NCBI GenBank assembly: GCA_029260345.1
Contig: JAJDDK010000005.1
Span: forward strand, 682,001-746,000
Direction of reading: 5' to 3'
Length of the DNA stretch: 64,000 bases
Origin: Phycisphaerales bacterium
Lineage (GTDB): Bacteria > Planctomycetota > Phycisphaerae > Phycisphaerales > UBA1924
Under the pieces are notes generated by a model. It had not been told where the DNA came from. It searched no databases and was given only the letters and a program-made list of their open reading frames with translations. A program made the translations under genes and the position numbers. Positions 43,852 to 51,925 of this stretch are shown here, one piece after another. Positions within the stretch are counted from its first letter, which is position 1, and each line of letters begins with the position of its first letter.

Positions 43852-44358
43852 TCACGCACACGCACTCCACCGCTTGCGCCGTTCTTCAATCTGCGCTGCG
43901 ATGCGGCGTGACTCTTCCGAAACGTGCATGCGCTCATTCGGTGTCAGCTTCGTGCGGTCATTCCACGAGCCGAGTTCATCCGCTTGCGCTTCGCATTCAG
44001 CGCGATCATTCGCAATCGCGTCGCCGCGCCCGGTCACGTCATCGAGGCGGTCCGCCAGGAAGAACGCCTCCGACCAGCGGCATTCCTCCATCGCGCGGCT
44101 CAGCGCTTCGAGCAGCAGCGTGCGCTCCGAGCCGCGGATGACGCCCATCGCAAACGTGTATCGCGCCGTGACGAGTTCGTGATACGTCTCGCCCTTCATC
44201 GGCGTCGGTTCAGGCGGCGCCAGTGGGAACGCAGGTTCACCCGCCGCAAGGCGCGACTGCATGTCGCGCACGATCGGTGGCGGCGTAGATTCTGCCGCAG
44301 GGAACTCATACTCCCCGTCGTTCGTGAGATCAGGTTGTTTCGCGTTTGCATCGTTCAT
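43852..44358 (-). CDS. Protein of unknown function, linked to the RepA-like gene
   Basis: 168 residues, highly charged. The first ~60 residues are Pro-rich and probably disordered (PPPIVRDMQSRL, LAPPEPTPMKGET); the rest is helical with ECRWSEAFFLADRLDDVTGR and HVSEESRRIAAQIEERRKRW, likely coiled coil. No family recognised. Its stop codon abuts BIME unit E, which lies between it and the RepA-like gene downstream, so the insertion may have separated a former two-gene operon. Confidence 0.55.
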   Translation of the reverse strand: MNDANAKQPDLTNDGEYEFPAAESTPPPIVRDMQSRLAAGEPAFPLAPPEPTPMKGETYHELVTARYTFAMGVIRGSERTLLLEALSRAMEECRWSEAFFLADRLDDVTGRGDAIANDRAECEAQADELGSWNDRTKLTPNERMHVSEESRRIAAQIEERRKRWSACA

Positions 44359-44510
44359 GGCGACGCAAAGAATCGCACGCTTTGAGCGATGTTCAACGAT
44401 GAAGAAGGAAGTTCACCTCAAGAAAATGCACAAAGTGAACCCAGTGCAGCCCAACGTGCGCGCAGACCGCCACGCTGCACGAATCGCCGCGCCCCAACTG
44501 TCGCGTTTCG

Positions 44511-44582
44511 CAGATGAGCAGATGAGATGATGAGAAAGCAATACGACCCCGCCCCCCGTTTTTCATCTCATCATCTCATATG
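44511..44582. repeat. Hairpin repeat, copy 2
   Basis: AGATGAGATGATGAGAAAGC ... TTTTTCATCTCATCATCTC then ATATG. Same sequence and orientation as copy 1 (42549-42620), so the two-gene RepA-like unit lies between direct copies about 1.96 kb apart. Confidence 0.75.
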
Positions 44583-44630
44583 CCCAATAAGGACATCACC
44601 CGTGCCACGGTCCTGCCAAGAAACGCGGGG

Positions 44631-44724
44631 TGCCGTGGTACGCTCGCGAAGCGAGAGTGCCACGGTTAAGTGTTCATTTCTCGACCAGACGTGGCACTGA
44701 CGCTTTCAGCGTCCGTACCACGGC
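44631..44724. repeat. Inverted pair of the GTGGTAC...GTGCCACG repeat
   Basis: TGCCGTGGTACGCTCGCGAA ... AGAGTGCCACGG faces GTGGCACTGACGCTTTCAGC ... GTACCACGGCA. The 3' end of the neighbouring 81-residue gene is encoded by it. A related copy is at 38386-38423. Confidence 0.7.
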
Positions 44725-44911
44725 ACCCGGCTTCAGGCCAAGCCTCTGCAGCCTCTTCAAGTGACCGGTAGCCGTTGTCGATTATTTCCGCACGCCCATC
44801 CTCGTGGACGTGCATAACGCAATACAAGTGATCAATGATTCCATCGCCACAATGCAGGAATGTCTGACGTCCGTCGTAGCTATCAATTTTGACTATGTGA
44901 TGGGAATTCAT
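44666..44911 (-). CDS. Small protein of unknown function
   Basis: 81 residues from MNSHHIVKIDSYDGRQTFLHC, with AGGAGG seven bases before the ATG. A compact N-terminal part (residues 1-55) of strands and Cys/His-rich pairs (HCGDGIIDHLYCVMHVHEDG) may bind metal. The last ~25 residues (GCRGTDAESVSATSGREMNT) come from the palindromic repeat at 44631-44724, so the natural C-terminus was probably different. Lies 17 bases after the HNH gene on the same strand and may be co-transcribed. Confidence 0.6.
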   Translation of the reverse strand: MNSHHIVKIDSYDGRQTFLHCGDGIIDHLYCVMHVHEDGRAEIIDNGYRSLEEAAEAWPEAGCRGTDAESVSATSGREMNT

Positions 44912-44927
44912 CGTGGAACCTCCTGCA

Positions 44928-45689
44928 CTATTCCTGAAAGATTTGCTCTCTGTGATACGTGAGATGTTCCTTTGACGGCATGAATCGTTCGGGTAAGTGA
45001 ATTGGCTTGTCTTGATACCGGGCAAACATGTCCGTGTAGATATCGCCCGGAAGTTCATTATGCAGCCGTCGCGAAATCGTCAGCCGCAGCGATTCGTCGA
45101 AGGAGATGAGCCCGCGGTCAAACGCGGCGTCATGCAAGGCATTCAGGCACAAGCCATTGTGTGGATCGAGTCGAGAATCAATATTTGCGGCCCATGGAAC
45201 TATGTGACTCGCACGCAATAACTCGAGGGTTGGAATTCCGGTGACGCAACATTTGTACTCGTACACCGCCAGAATTGAAGCGCGAAAGAATGACTGGCCT
45301 CGCCTTGCCGTCACGAGCCGTTGCGATTGCGTTGAATCAGCTGTAGCAGGTCGCATTAAGAGATCAGTCGGATCAACAAGGTGTTCAATGGGCACAATGT
45401 CAAAGTCGATGGCGAGCGAGAGCGTATCCCATTTGCCGAAAAACTCGTCCCAAATATCGCGATCCAATTGCGAAGCATGAGGCAGGCCGCCTACGCCGCG
45501 GGCTTGAAGCTCTGGATCGAAGCTGGCAAAATTTGAGAGCTTTAAGGCAACCGCGGACGGTGTGCGTTCGATTTCAGACGCCAATTTTTGCACCGCAGGA
45601 TTTCGGCCATCAAATTGTCCGAATGGAATCTGGCAATATAGCGCAAGAGTCTTTACAAGTTCATCGCGAGTCCAGAGTCGTCGCGCCAT
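44928..45689 (-). CDS. HNH endonuclease, restriction-like
   Basis: 253 residues from MARRLWTRDELV (ATG 45689; TTG 45695 is possible). The C-terminal half is an HNH nuclease: CCVTGIPTLELLRASHIVPW (first His in ASHI), then DPHNGLCLNALHDAAFDRGLI with N and H. The N-terminal half, RDELVKTLALYCQIPFGQ, fits the DNA-binding part of HNH restriction-type proteins. Composition is AT-richer than the surrounding genes. No methyltransferase partner is seen, so it may be a solitary, modification-dependent or decayed restriction enzyme. Confidence 0.85.
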   Translation of the reverse strand: MARRLWTRDELVKTLALYCQIPFGQFDGRNPAVQKLASEIERTPSAVALKLSNFASFDPELQARGVGGLPHASQLDRDIWDEFFGKWDTLSLAIDFDIVPIEHLVDPTDLLMRPATADSTQSQRLVTARRGQSFFRASILAVYEYKCCVTGIPTLELLRASHIVPWAANIDSRLDPHNGLCLNALHDAAFDRGLISFDESLRLTISRRLHNELPGDIYTDMFARYQDKPIHLPERFMPSKEHLTYHREQIFQE

Positions 45690-45728
45690 TGGCAAATCGT
45701 AATCTCAATCGCACGAACTTGCCCGCGT

Positions 45729-47408
45729 TTACTCCCCACCATCCCCAACAACCCGCTGCACTTCATCCATGCTCGTTTCGCCTTTGGCGACGAGGTTGTA
45801 GCCGCTTTGCAGCAGTGTGGTGAACACGCCCTGTTCGATGACTTTCTTGATCGCGGAGATCTGGGGATTATTCAGGACGATGTCGCGGAGTTCGTCGTTG
45901 AAGGACAACAACTCAAACAGCGCCTGTCGGCCTCGGTAGCCGGTGCGGAGGCATTGCGCGCAGCCGGTCGCGGCGTAGACGTGGTCGATGCCGTGAGCCG
46001 CACGCCCGAGGCGCGAGCCTTGCGCCGGGGTGAGTTTGGCGGGGCGTTTGCAGTTGTCGCAGAGCGTGCGCACGAGGCGTTGCGCAAGGACGAGGTCGCA
46101 CGCGTTGGCGACCATGTGCCGCTCCGCGCCGAGGTCGAGCAAACGGAACACGGCGCCGATCGTGTCCTTGGTGTGCAGCGTGCTGAAGACGAGGTGGCCC
46201 GTCATCGCGGCTTGCAGCGCGACGCGCGCCGTCTCATCGTCGCGAATCTCACCGACGAAGATCACGTCGGGGTCTTGCCGCAGCACGGAGCGCAGCAATG
46301 AGCCAAACGTGTTGCCGCGCTCGGTGTCCGCGGGGATTTGCGTGACGCCTTCGAGCTGGTATTCGACCGGGTCTTCGATCGTGATAACGTTGCGGCGTTC
46401 GCGATCAATCTCGCGCATCGCCTGATAAAGCGTGGTGGTTTTGCCGGAGCCGGTGGGGCCGCAGACGAGCATCATGCCCTGGTTCTGATGCACGGTCTTG
46501 CGCACGCGATCGACCATGTAACGCGCCATGCCGATCTCGGTGAGGCTGGTCGGCGCATCGCGCAGATCGAGCACACGAAGCACGAGTTTCTGTCCGTGAA
46601 TGCTGGGCGTGAAGCTGGCGCGATAATCCACGCGGCGGGCGGTGAATCGCGCTGAGAAGTGACCGTCCATCACCGCATCACGAGCCGCGGTCTTGAGCTG
46701 GCACACCGTGCGGATGAGGCCCATCGTGCGCTCGCCGACTTTCTGCGGCAGCTCAGTGACGTTGAGCATCTGCCCATCGACACGGAAACGGACGCGCAGG
46801 GCTTCGCGTTGCGGCTCAAGGTGAATGTCGGTCGCGTGCGACTTGGACGCCGCGAGCATGAGGAGTTTGACGGACATCGAACCAAGACCTTCACCGCCGA
46901 GCGCATCACTGGCGCGCCCGCTCGCGTCCACGAGGGTGACGGTCTCGTTGCGCTGATCCTTCGGCGGCAGATTCTTGATGAGATCGATGAGCTCCTTCGC
47001 CCACGGCGGCAGCGCGCCCTTGGGGAGGTGCTCGTCAGCCTCATTGCCGGTGCGCGTTTCGTATGCCGCGGCGGGCTTCTTCTTCCCGCGCGAAGTGGAG
47101 GAGGCTTCGCCGTTGGGGCGACCGCCGGCTTTGAACGTGAACGTCTGCTGGCCGATGCGGATCACATCGCCGGGATTCAGCGTGGCGCAATCGATCTTGT
47201 CGTTGTTCAGCACAGTGCCGTTGCGCGAGCCGAGGTCGCGCACGCGGAAGCCGGGGCCGTCCGGCTCCACAATGCAGTGAAAGCGGCTGGCGAGATCGTC
47301 CATGATGACGATGTCGTTGTCAGGATGCCGTCCGATGGCGATGGGGCGATCGCGCAGCGGGGTGGGCGTCTTGGGGGGCTGATTCGACAACAACAGAAAA
47401 CTCGGCAT
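45729..47408 (-). CDS. GspE/PilB-type secretion ATPase with N-terminal FHA domain
   Basis: 559 residues from MPSFLLLSNQPP. Residues ~1-95 form a forkhead-associated domain: GR (26-27), SRFH (41-44) and SRNGT (61-65) are the phosphothreonine-binding landmarks. A ~50-residue linker leads to a standard type II secretion/type IV pilus ATPase: Walker A GPTGSGKT (317-324), Asp box, Walker B DVIFVGEIRDDETA, His box and a four-cysteine zinc motif (Cys 450, 453, 483, 486). The usual N-terminal GspE/MshEN domain is missing and appears replaced by the FHA unit, so the motor may be recruited by a Ser/Thr kinase. No other gsp or pil gene lies here. Confidence 0.93.
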   Translation of the reverse strand: MPSFLLLSNQPPKTPTPLRDRPIAIGRHPDNDIVIMDDLASRFHCIVEPDGPGFRVRDLGSRNGTVLNNDKIDCATLNPGDVIRIGQQTFTFKAGGRPNGEASSTSRGKKKPAAAYETRTGNEADEHLPKGALPPWAKELIDLIKNLPPKDQRNETVTLVDASGRASDALGGEGLGSMSVKLLMLAASKSHATDIHLEPQREALRVRFRVDGQMLNVTELPQKVGERTMGLIRTVCQLKTAARDAVMDGHFSARFTARRVDYRASFTPSIHGQKLVLRVLDLRDAPTSLTEIGMARYMVDRVRKTVHQNQGMMLVCGPTGSGKTTTLYQAMREIDRERRNVITIEDPVEYQLEGVTQIPADTERGNTFGSLLRSVLRQDPDVIFVGEIRDDETARVALQAAMTGHLVFSTLHTKDTIGAVFRLLDLGAERHMVANACDLVLAQRLVRTLCDNCKRPAKLTPAQGSRLGRAAHGIDHVYAATGCAQCLRTGYRGRQALFELLSFNDELRDIVLNNPQISAIKKVIEQGVFTTLLQSGYNLVAKGETSMDEVQRVVGDGGE

Positions 47409-47558
47409 CCGCCACATCTCCGGGCCTGCGGCACGCCGCCAGCGGACGTCCGAACTGATCGGCGGCGCGAGGCAACGCGGGCTCAGGTCGTAGTGTATGG
47501 CAGATAAGTCGGCGAGCAATTCGCGGCGTTTGGACCACGCGAACTCGAGGCAGAATCG

Positions 47559-49586
47559 TTAATCGGCGTCTTCAAACGACAGGTGGAGGTCGAGTCGTTC
47601 GCCCTCGCGCTGAATCGTGAGCGTGAGGGGTGAGCCACGGAGCGCACCGTCTCGTGCGGCTTGATCGAGCTCGTTGAGTTCGGTTCCATTGATCGCGACG
47701 ATGCGGTCGCCGGTCTTGAGTCCGGCTTTCTCGGCGATGCTGCCGGGGACGACGCCGCGAATTTCGATCGGGCCGTCGCCGCCCATGGCGGGCATGAAAC
47801 CGTAGGTTCTTCGTCGCACGGGTTGCGGCAAAGCGGCCTGATCAGTTGGCGCAACGAACAAGATGCGCTGGTTCACCTGATCGATCGTGACGGCGAACTG
47901 AGCGAGCAGCGTGCTGCCGATATTGGCTTGTTCGAAGAAGTCATTGAAATAAAGATCAGGATGGCGGATGCGTTGTCCGGCGATGGTGGCGTCGCCGTTG
48001 AGTGTGGCGGCGCGGATTTCGAATTCGCCGCCGGCGACGCGACCCTTTCCAATAACGGTCGAGGGCTTCTCGAGTGGGAGCACGGATTCCAGTTTGCCCG
48101 GCAGCATGATCGACCCTGGATTGCCGGTGTCGAGGTGGCCGCTGGCGGTGGATCCGGCGAGGTCGAACGTGATCGAGGGATAGCCGAAGTGGTCAATGGC
48201 ATAGGGGGATGAAGCGTCGAGCGAGGACAGGGCGCCGCGTTTGATCTCGACTTCATCATGCGGGAAGTCGAACGTGAGCAGGCCATCGGTGAAGAGCGTC
48301 ATGCCGATGATGCCGCGCACGCCGCCGAGATCGCGCTGCATCCGATCGTCCACCCATGAGATGGAAGCGATGGATTCAAACGAGGTGTCACCAACCGTGA
48401 TGGAGTCAAGCGTGTGCTGCCGCACTTCGACGTCCTGCGGTGCGCCCGGTGCGCCGACGTGCGTGCGGCCTTCTTCGGCGAGTTGCAGCTCCGCCGCGAG
48501 ATCGTCGTTCAGAATGACAGAGCGTGCGCCAGTGTCGAGAATGAACTTGTAGGGGCCGTGACCGTTGATGGAGGCTTCAATCACGGGACGGCCGCCGAGA
48601 CGCTCCATGGGCACGCGCGTGGGCGTCGATCCGATGCGCGATCGCTTCGGTGCGTGTTCTCGAATGTCAGGATCGATCGGCGAAATGCGCACACGATCGT
48701 TCTGTTGATCGAACGTCCATGCAAAATCACGAAGGAATTGCCCGCCGAGATTGACGGTGCGCATGGGTGGCGCGATGACGATGGACGGCTGCGCCACGAC
48801 AAATTCGCCGACGTGGATGTCACCTGTGTACGTCGCCGAGAGGATGTCGAACGGACCGGAGACCGTGCGCGCCTGGCCGATGACGAGCGGCTCTTCTGCA
48901 AAGGTGAGTTGATCAGCGACACTCTGCGGCACGGTGATCGGGCCCATCGAACCGCTGTCAATGTGCGCTTCATGTTCGGCGCCGGCCATGGTGACGTTAA
49001 TGAGCGGCGCCATGGAATCGGGATCCATAGCGAGCACATCGGCGCCGTTGGCGTCAGGCAAAACGCCGCGGTCAAGGCGCAGTTCACGCCGGCCGTAGTC
49101 AAGCGTGAGTAGGAACTCTTGGAACAGATGGAATCCAAGGATGCCGTCGATATGGCCACGCGCATCAGCGCCGAACTGGTTGTAGTCGCGGCTCAGGACG
49201 CGCACGCCTTCAGCGTGAAACGCGCCGATCTGAATCGCGTTGAGTTCGTAGATCGGCATCATTGGGCCGGGCCGACGGCTGCCGTCGCCGCCCTGCACTT
49301 CGCCTGCGGGCTCGAGACCGAGCTTTTCGGCAAGTGAGACATCAATGCGTCCGCCGCCGGCGCCACCGGTGTCGAACATGAAACGAAACGGACCTTGGCC
49401 GTTGACCATGACGCCGTCGACGAGCACTTGTGTTCCGGCAAGTGTGATGGGGAACGCCGCGCGTTCACCTTCAAGCGTGACGCGTTCATAAGCGTCATCC
49501 AGCGAGAAGCCCTGCGCATGCGCCAGCGGGACGAGACCTTGCGCGAGGAGCAGGGCGGTGATGAGCGATGTCAGGAATCGTGCCAT
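47559..49586 (-). CDS. Secreted aspartic-protease-like protein with four D-T/S-G motifs and a PDZ domain
   Basis: 675 residues from MARFLTSLITALLLAQG, with GGAGG nine bases before the ATG; a signal peptide ends near AHA. Four retropepsin-type motifs are seen: DTGGAG (Asp72), DSGSMG (Asp210), DTGARS (Asp351) and DTGNPG (Asp486), each followed by a hydrophobic-glycine strand (GILGFHLF, GIIGMTLF). Pairs of lobes would form two bilobed proteases in one chain. A PDZ domain (~590-670: GVVPGSIAEKAGLKTGDRIVAING) closes it. Likely a periplasmic or outer-membrane protease or peptide-binding protein. Divergent from the PadR gene. Confidence 0.88.
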   Translation of the reverse strand: MARFLTSLITALLLAQGLVPLAHAQGFSLDDAYERVTLEGERAAFPITLAGTQVLVDGVMVNGQGPFRFMFDTGGAGGGRIDVSLAEKLGLEPAGEVQGGDGSRRPGPMMPIYELNAIQIGAFHAEGVRVLSRDYNQFGADARGHIDGILGFHLFQEFLLTLDYGRRELRLDRGVLPDANGADVLAMDPDSMAPLINVTMAGAEHEAHIDSGSMGPITVPQSVADQLTFAEEPLVIGQARTVSGPFDILSATYTGDIHVGEFVVAQPSIVIAPPMRTVNLGGQFLRDFAWTFDQQNDRVRISPIDPDIREHAPKRSRIGSTPTRVPMERLGGRPVIEASINGHGPYKFILDTGARSVILNDDLAAELQLAEEGRTHVGAPGAPQDVEVRQHTLDSITVGDTSFESIASISWVDDRMQRDLGGVRGIIGMTLFTDGLLTFDFPHDEVEIKRGALSSLDASSPYAIDHFGYPSITFDLAGSTASGHLDTGNPGSIMLPGKLESVLPLEKPSTVIGKGRVAGGEFEIRAATLNGDATIAGQRIRHPDLYFNDFFEQANIGSTLLAQFAVTIDQVNQRILFVAPTDQAALPQPVRRRTYGFMPAMGGDGPIEIRGVVPGSIAEKAGLKTGDRIVAINGTELNELDQAARDGALRGSPLTLTIQREGERLDLHLSFEDAD

Positions 49587-49606
49587 GGCTGAGCCTCCGG
49601 TCGTAT

Positions 49607-49625
49607 ATAGTACGAATCGTACTAT
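49607..49625. promoter_or_regulatory. 19-nt perfect palindrome, probable PadR operator
   Basis: ATAGTACGA-A-TCGTACTAT between divergent protease (start 49586) and PadR (start 49672) genes. Alternating ATAGTAC/GTACTAT half-sites match the form of known PadR-family operators. Confidence 0.8.
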
Positions 49626-49671
49626 CTGGACGCGAGCCGGGCGAGAGTCTGTCACCAAGTGCGGAGTTGGC

Positions 49672-50217
49672 ATGGCGAAATCTGAATTGACTGATCTGGA
49701 AGCCGCGGCGATCGGGTTTCTGGCCTCGAAAGGGCCGACGACGCCATATGCGGTGCGACAGTGCTTTTTGGCGTCGCCGTCAGCGCGGTTCAGCGGCTCG
49801 GCGGGGGCGATCTATCCGATGCTCGATCGGCTGGAGGATCGCGGGATGATTGCGAGCGCCGACGCCGCGACTGGAAAGCGGCCCGCGAGGCACTGCAAGG
49901 CGACACGCACCGGGAAAGCGGCACTCAAGCGGTGGTTGCTCGGCGCTTTCGATGCGGCGTCCACATTTGCGGAGGACCCGCTGCGCACGCGCATGATTTA
50001 TGTGCAGTTTTTGTCGCCGCAGGAGCGACGTGCGTGGCTGGATAACGCGGAGGCGTGTTTGCGGGCGCAACTTGAGTTGATTCGGTCGCACCAAAGCAAT
50101 AATCAGGGTTCGGTGTGGCTTGACTTGGCCCACGACAATGCGACGCGGCTGGCGAAGGCGAGGTTGGCGTGGCTCGCCGCGGCGCGGACAAAGCTGGAAC
50201 GCGCTGGCTGCCTGTGA
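49672..50217 (+). CDS. PadR-family transcriptional regulator
   Basis: 181 residues from ATG 49672, with GGAG six bases upstream. The N-terminal winged helix is typical: LTDLEAAAIGFLASKGPTTPYAVRQ, a helix with GSAGAIYPMLDRLEDRGMI, and the wing TGKRPARHCKATRTGKAALKRWL. The C-terminal helices (residues ~100-180) make the dimer interface. PadR proteins repress divergent target genes and are released by small molecules. The palindrome at 49607-49625 lies between it and the protease gene and should bind it, controlling both. Confidence 0.93.
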   Translation: MAKSELTDLEAAAIGFLASKGPTTPYAVRQCFLASPSARFSGSAGAIYPMLDRLEDRGMIASADAATGKRPARHCKATRTGKAALKRWLLGAFDAASTFAEDPLRTRMIYVQFLSPQERRAWLDNAEACLRAQLELIRSHQSNNQGSVWLDLAHDNATRLAKARLAWLAAARTKLERAGCL

Positions 50218-50339
50218 AGTGTTGCGAAAGAGATGGAATGGCGAAGGTTTGCGAATCCACTTACGCTGGACGCGATGAATGAGGCGATCGCCGAGGGCGA
50301 TGTCGCTTGTTCATGGTCTGGACGTCGAGGGGATTCAAG

Positions 50340-51761
50340 ATGCGTACGTTCGAGATGTCTTCGCGGCTGCTGGTGATGTGTGGCGCGGTCATCGTGCTGG
50401 CGCTTGGCGTGCGCACCGAGGCGATGGGGCAGGGGACTTCTTCCTCCTCCTCATCATCATCAGAACAGCCTGAGGCTGGAACGGCGACGGACGCCGCGAA
50501 GCCTGAGGCGAGTGAAACGGACACGAAAGCGATCTTGCCGATCCCTGATTATTCGGGAACGCTCAAGGATCGCGAATACCTCACCGGCGAATGGAAGGGC
50601 CTTCGGCCGAAGCTCGCTGATCTTGGCATTCAGTTTGATGTGAACTGGACGCAGACGTTGCAGTCCATCGTCACCGGCGGCGTTGACACTGGTGCGGAGT
50701 ACGGCGGCTCACTGGACTACAAGCTCAATCTCGACTTGTACCGCATGGGCTTGGTGCCGGGCGGCTTGCTGACCATCCGCGCGCAGACGCGCTACGGCGA
50801 ATCCGTGAACGGAAATTCGGGACTGATCAGCCCGGTGGATACGGACGGTTTCTTCCCGCTGTCCGCTGATGACATTCCCATCACGATCAGCGACTTGCTG
50901 TACACACAGTTTTTCTCAGACAAGTTTGCGCTTTTTATCGGCAAGTTCGACACCCTCAGCGGCGACCTGAATCCGTTTGCGTCAGGCCGCGGCACGCAGC
51001 AGTTCATGAACCAGAACTTCGTGTTCAACAGCGTGGCGATCTTGAGTGTGCCATACAGCACACTTGGGTTTGGCATGGTGATTCAGCCGACAAAGAACAT
51101 CAAAATCAGCAGCACGATCATGAGCACGGCGGACTCTTCCACGACGACCGGATTTCAGAATCTGGGCGATGGCTGGACGTGGTCCACCGAAGCGAATTTT
51201 CAATATGAATTGGCGTCCCTGCGCGGCGGTCAGAATGTCACGTTCATCCTGGCGGGGGACAACGAGTACTTCAACATCGGCGAACGTTTTTCATTCCAGC
51301 CCGGCGTCGGTTTTGTGGCGCCAACGGAAAACACAACATGGGCGGCCACGTGGAGTGGCTGGCAGTACTTGTACATGCAGGAGAAGCCGGCCGGACCAAT
51401 TGATCTCGGCAACGGGCCGCCGAGTGTCAAAGGCCTCGGTTTGTTTGCGCGCCTTGGTTTCGCCGATAAAGACACGAATCCCATCGAGTTTTCGTTCAGC
51501 GGTGGCATCGGCGGGCAGGGCATGATTCCCGGGCGCGACAACGATCGCTTCGGCGTTGGCTACTTCTACACGAGCATTGAAACCGGGCGGCTTGCGAGCC
51601 TGACTGGGATTGAGAACCATTCACAGGGCTTTGAAGCGTATTACAACATCGCCTTCACGCCCGCGACAGAGCTGACGCTCGATGTTCAGGTGGTGGATGG
51701 CGTGAATCCAACGGTGGACACGGCGGTGATTCTCGGCGCGCGGCTTCGATTGAATTTCTGA
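50340..51761 (+). CDS. OprB-family carbohydrate-selective porin
   Basis: 473 residues from ATG 50340, with GAGGGG nine bases upstream. Signal peptide RLLVMCGAVIVLALGV, then a Ser-rich stretch, then a 16-strand-type beta-barrel pattern (LGIQFDVNWTQTLQSIVTGG, LSGDLNPFAS, YFNIGERFSFQPGVGF) ending in the outer-membrane signature VDTAVILGARLRLNF with a terminal Phe. OprB porins pass sugars or acidic solutes. It precedes gadB by 164 bases on the same strand and could admit glutamate or aspartate for the decarboxylases. Confidence 0.9.
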   Translation: MRTFEMSSRLLVMCGAVIVLALGVRTEAMGQGTSSSSSSSSEQPEAGTATDAAKPEASETDTKAILPIPDYSGTLKDREYLTGEWKGLRPKLADLGIQFDVNWTQTLQSIVTGGVDTGAEYGGSLDYKLNLDLYRMGLVPGGLLTIRAQTRYGESVNGNSGLISPVDTDGFFPLSADDIPITISDLLYTQFFSDKFALFIGKFDTLSGDLNPFASGRGTQQFMNQNFVFNSVAILSVPYSTLGFGMVIQPTKNIKISSTIMSTADSSTTTGFQNLGDGWTWSTEANFQYELASLRGGQNVTFILAGDNEYFNIGERFSFQPGVGFVAPTENTTWAATWSGWQYLYMQEKPAGPIDLGNGPPSVKGLGLFARLGFADKDTNPIEFSFSGGIGGQGMIPGRDNDRFGVGYFYTSIETGRLASLTGIENHSQGFEAYYNIAFTPATELTLDVQVVDGVNPTVDTAVILGARLRLNF

Positions 51762-51925
51762 AATTGCAATGCATTCAGCGTGACGGTTCGACGGTTCTGC
51801 GCTGATGGCGCGGCAATCCTTATGGCAATGCGAGCGCGGTGCGTGCGTCTGCATCGCGGCTGCGATTTGCGACTATCCTGAGGCACGCTGGACGACCTTG
51901 GATCAAGAGCGAAAGGGAAAAAACG

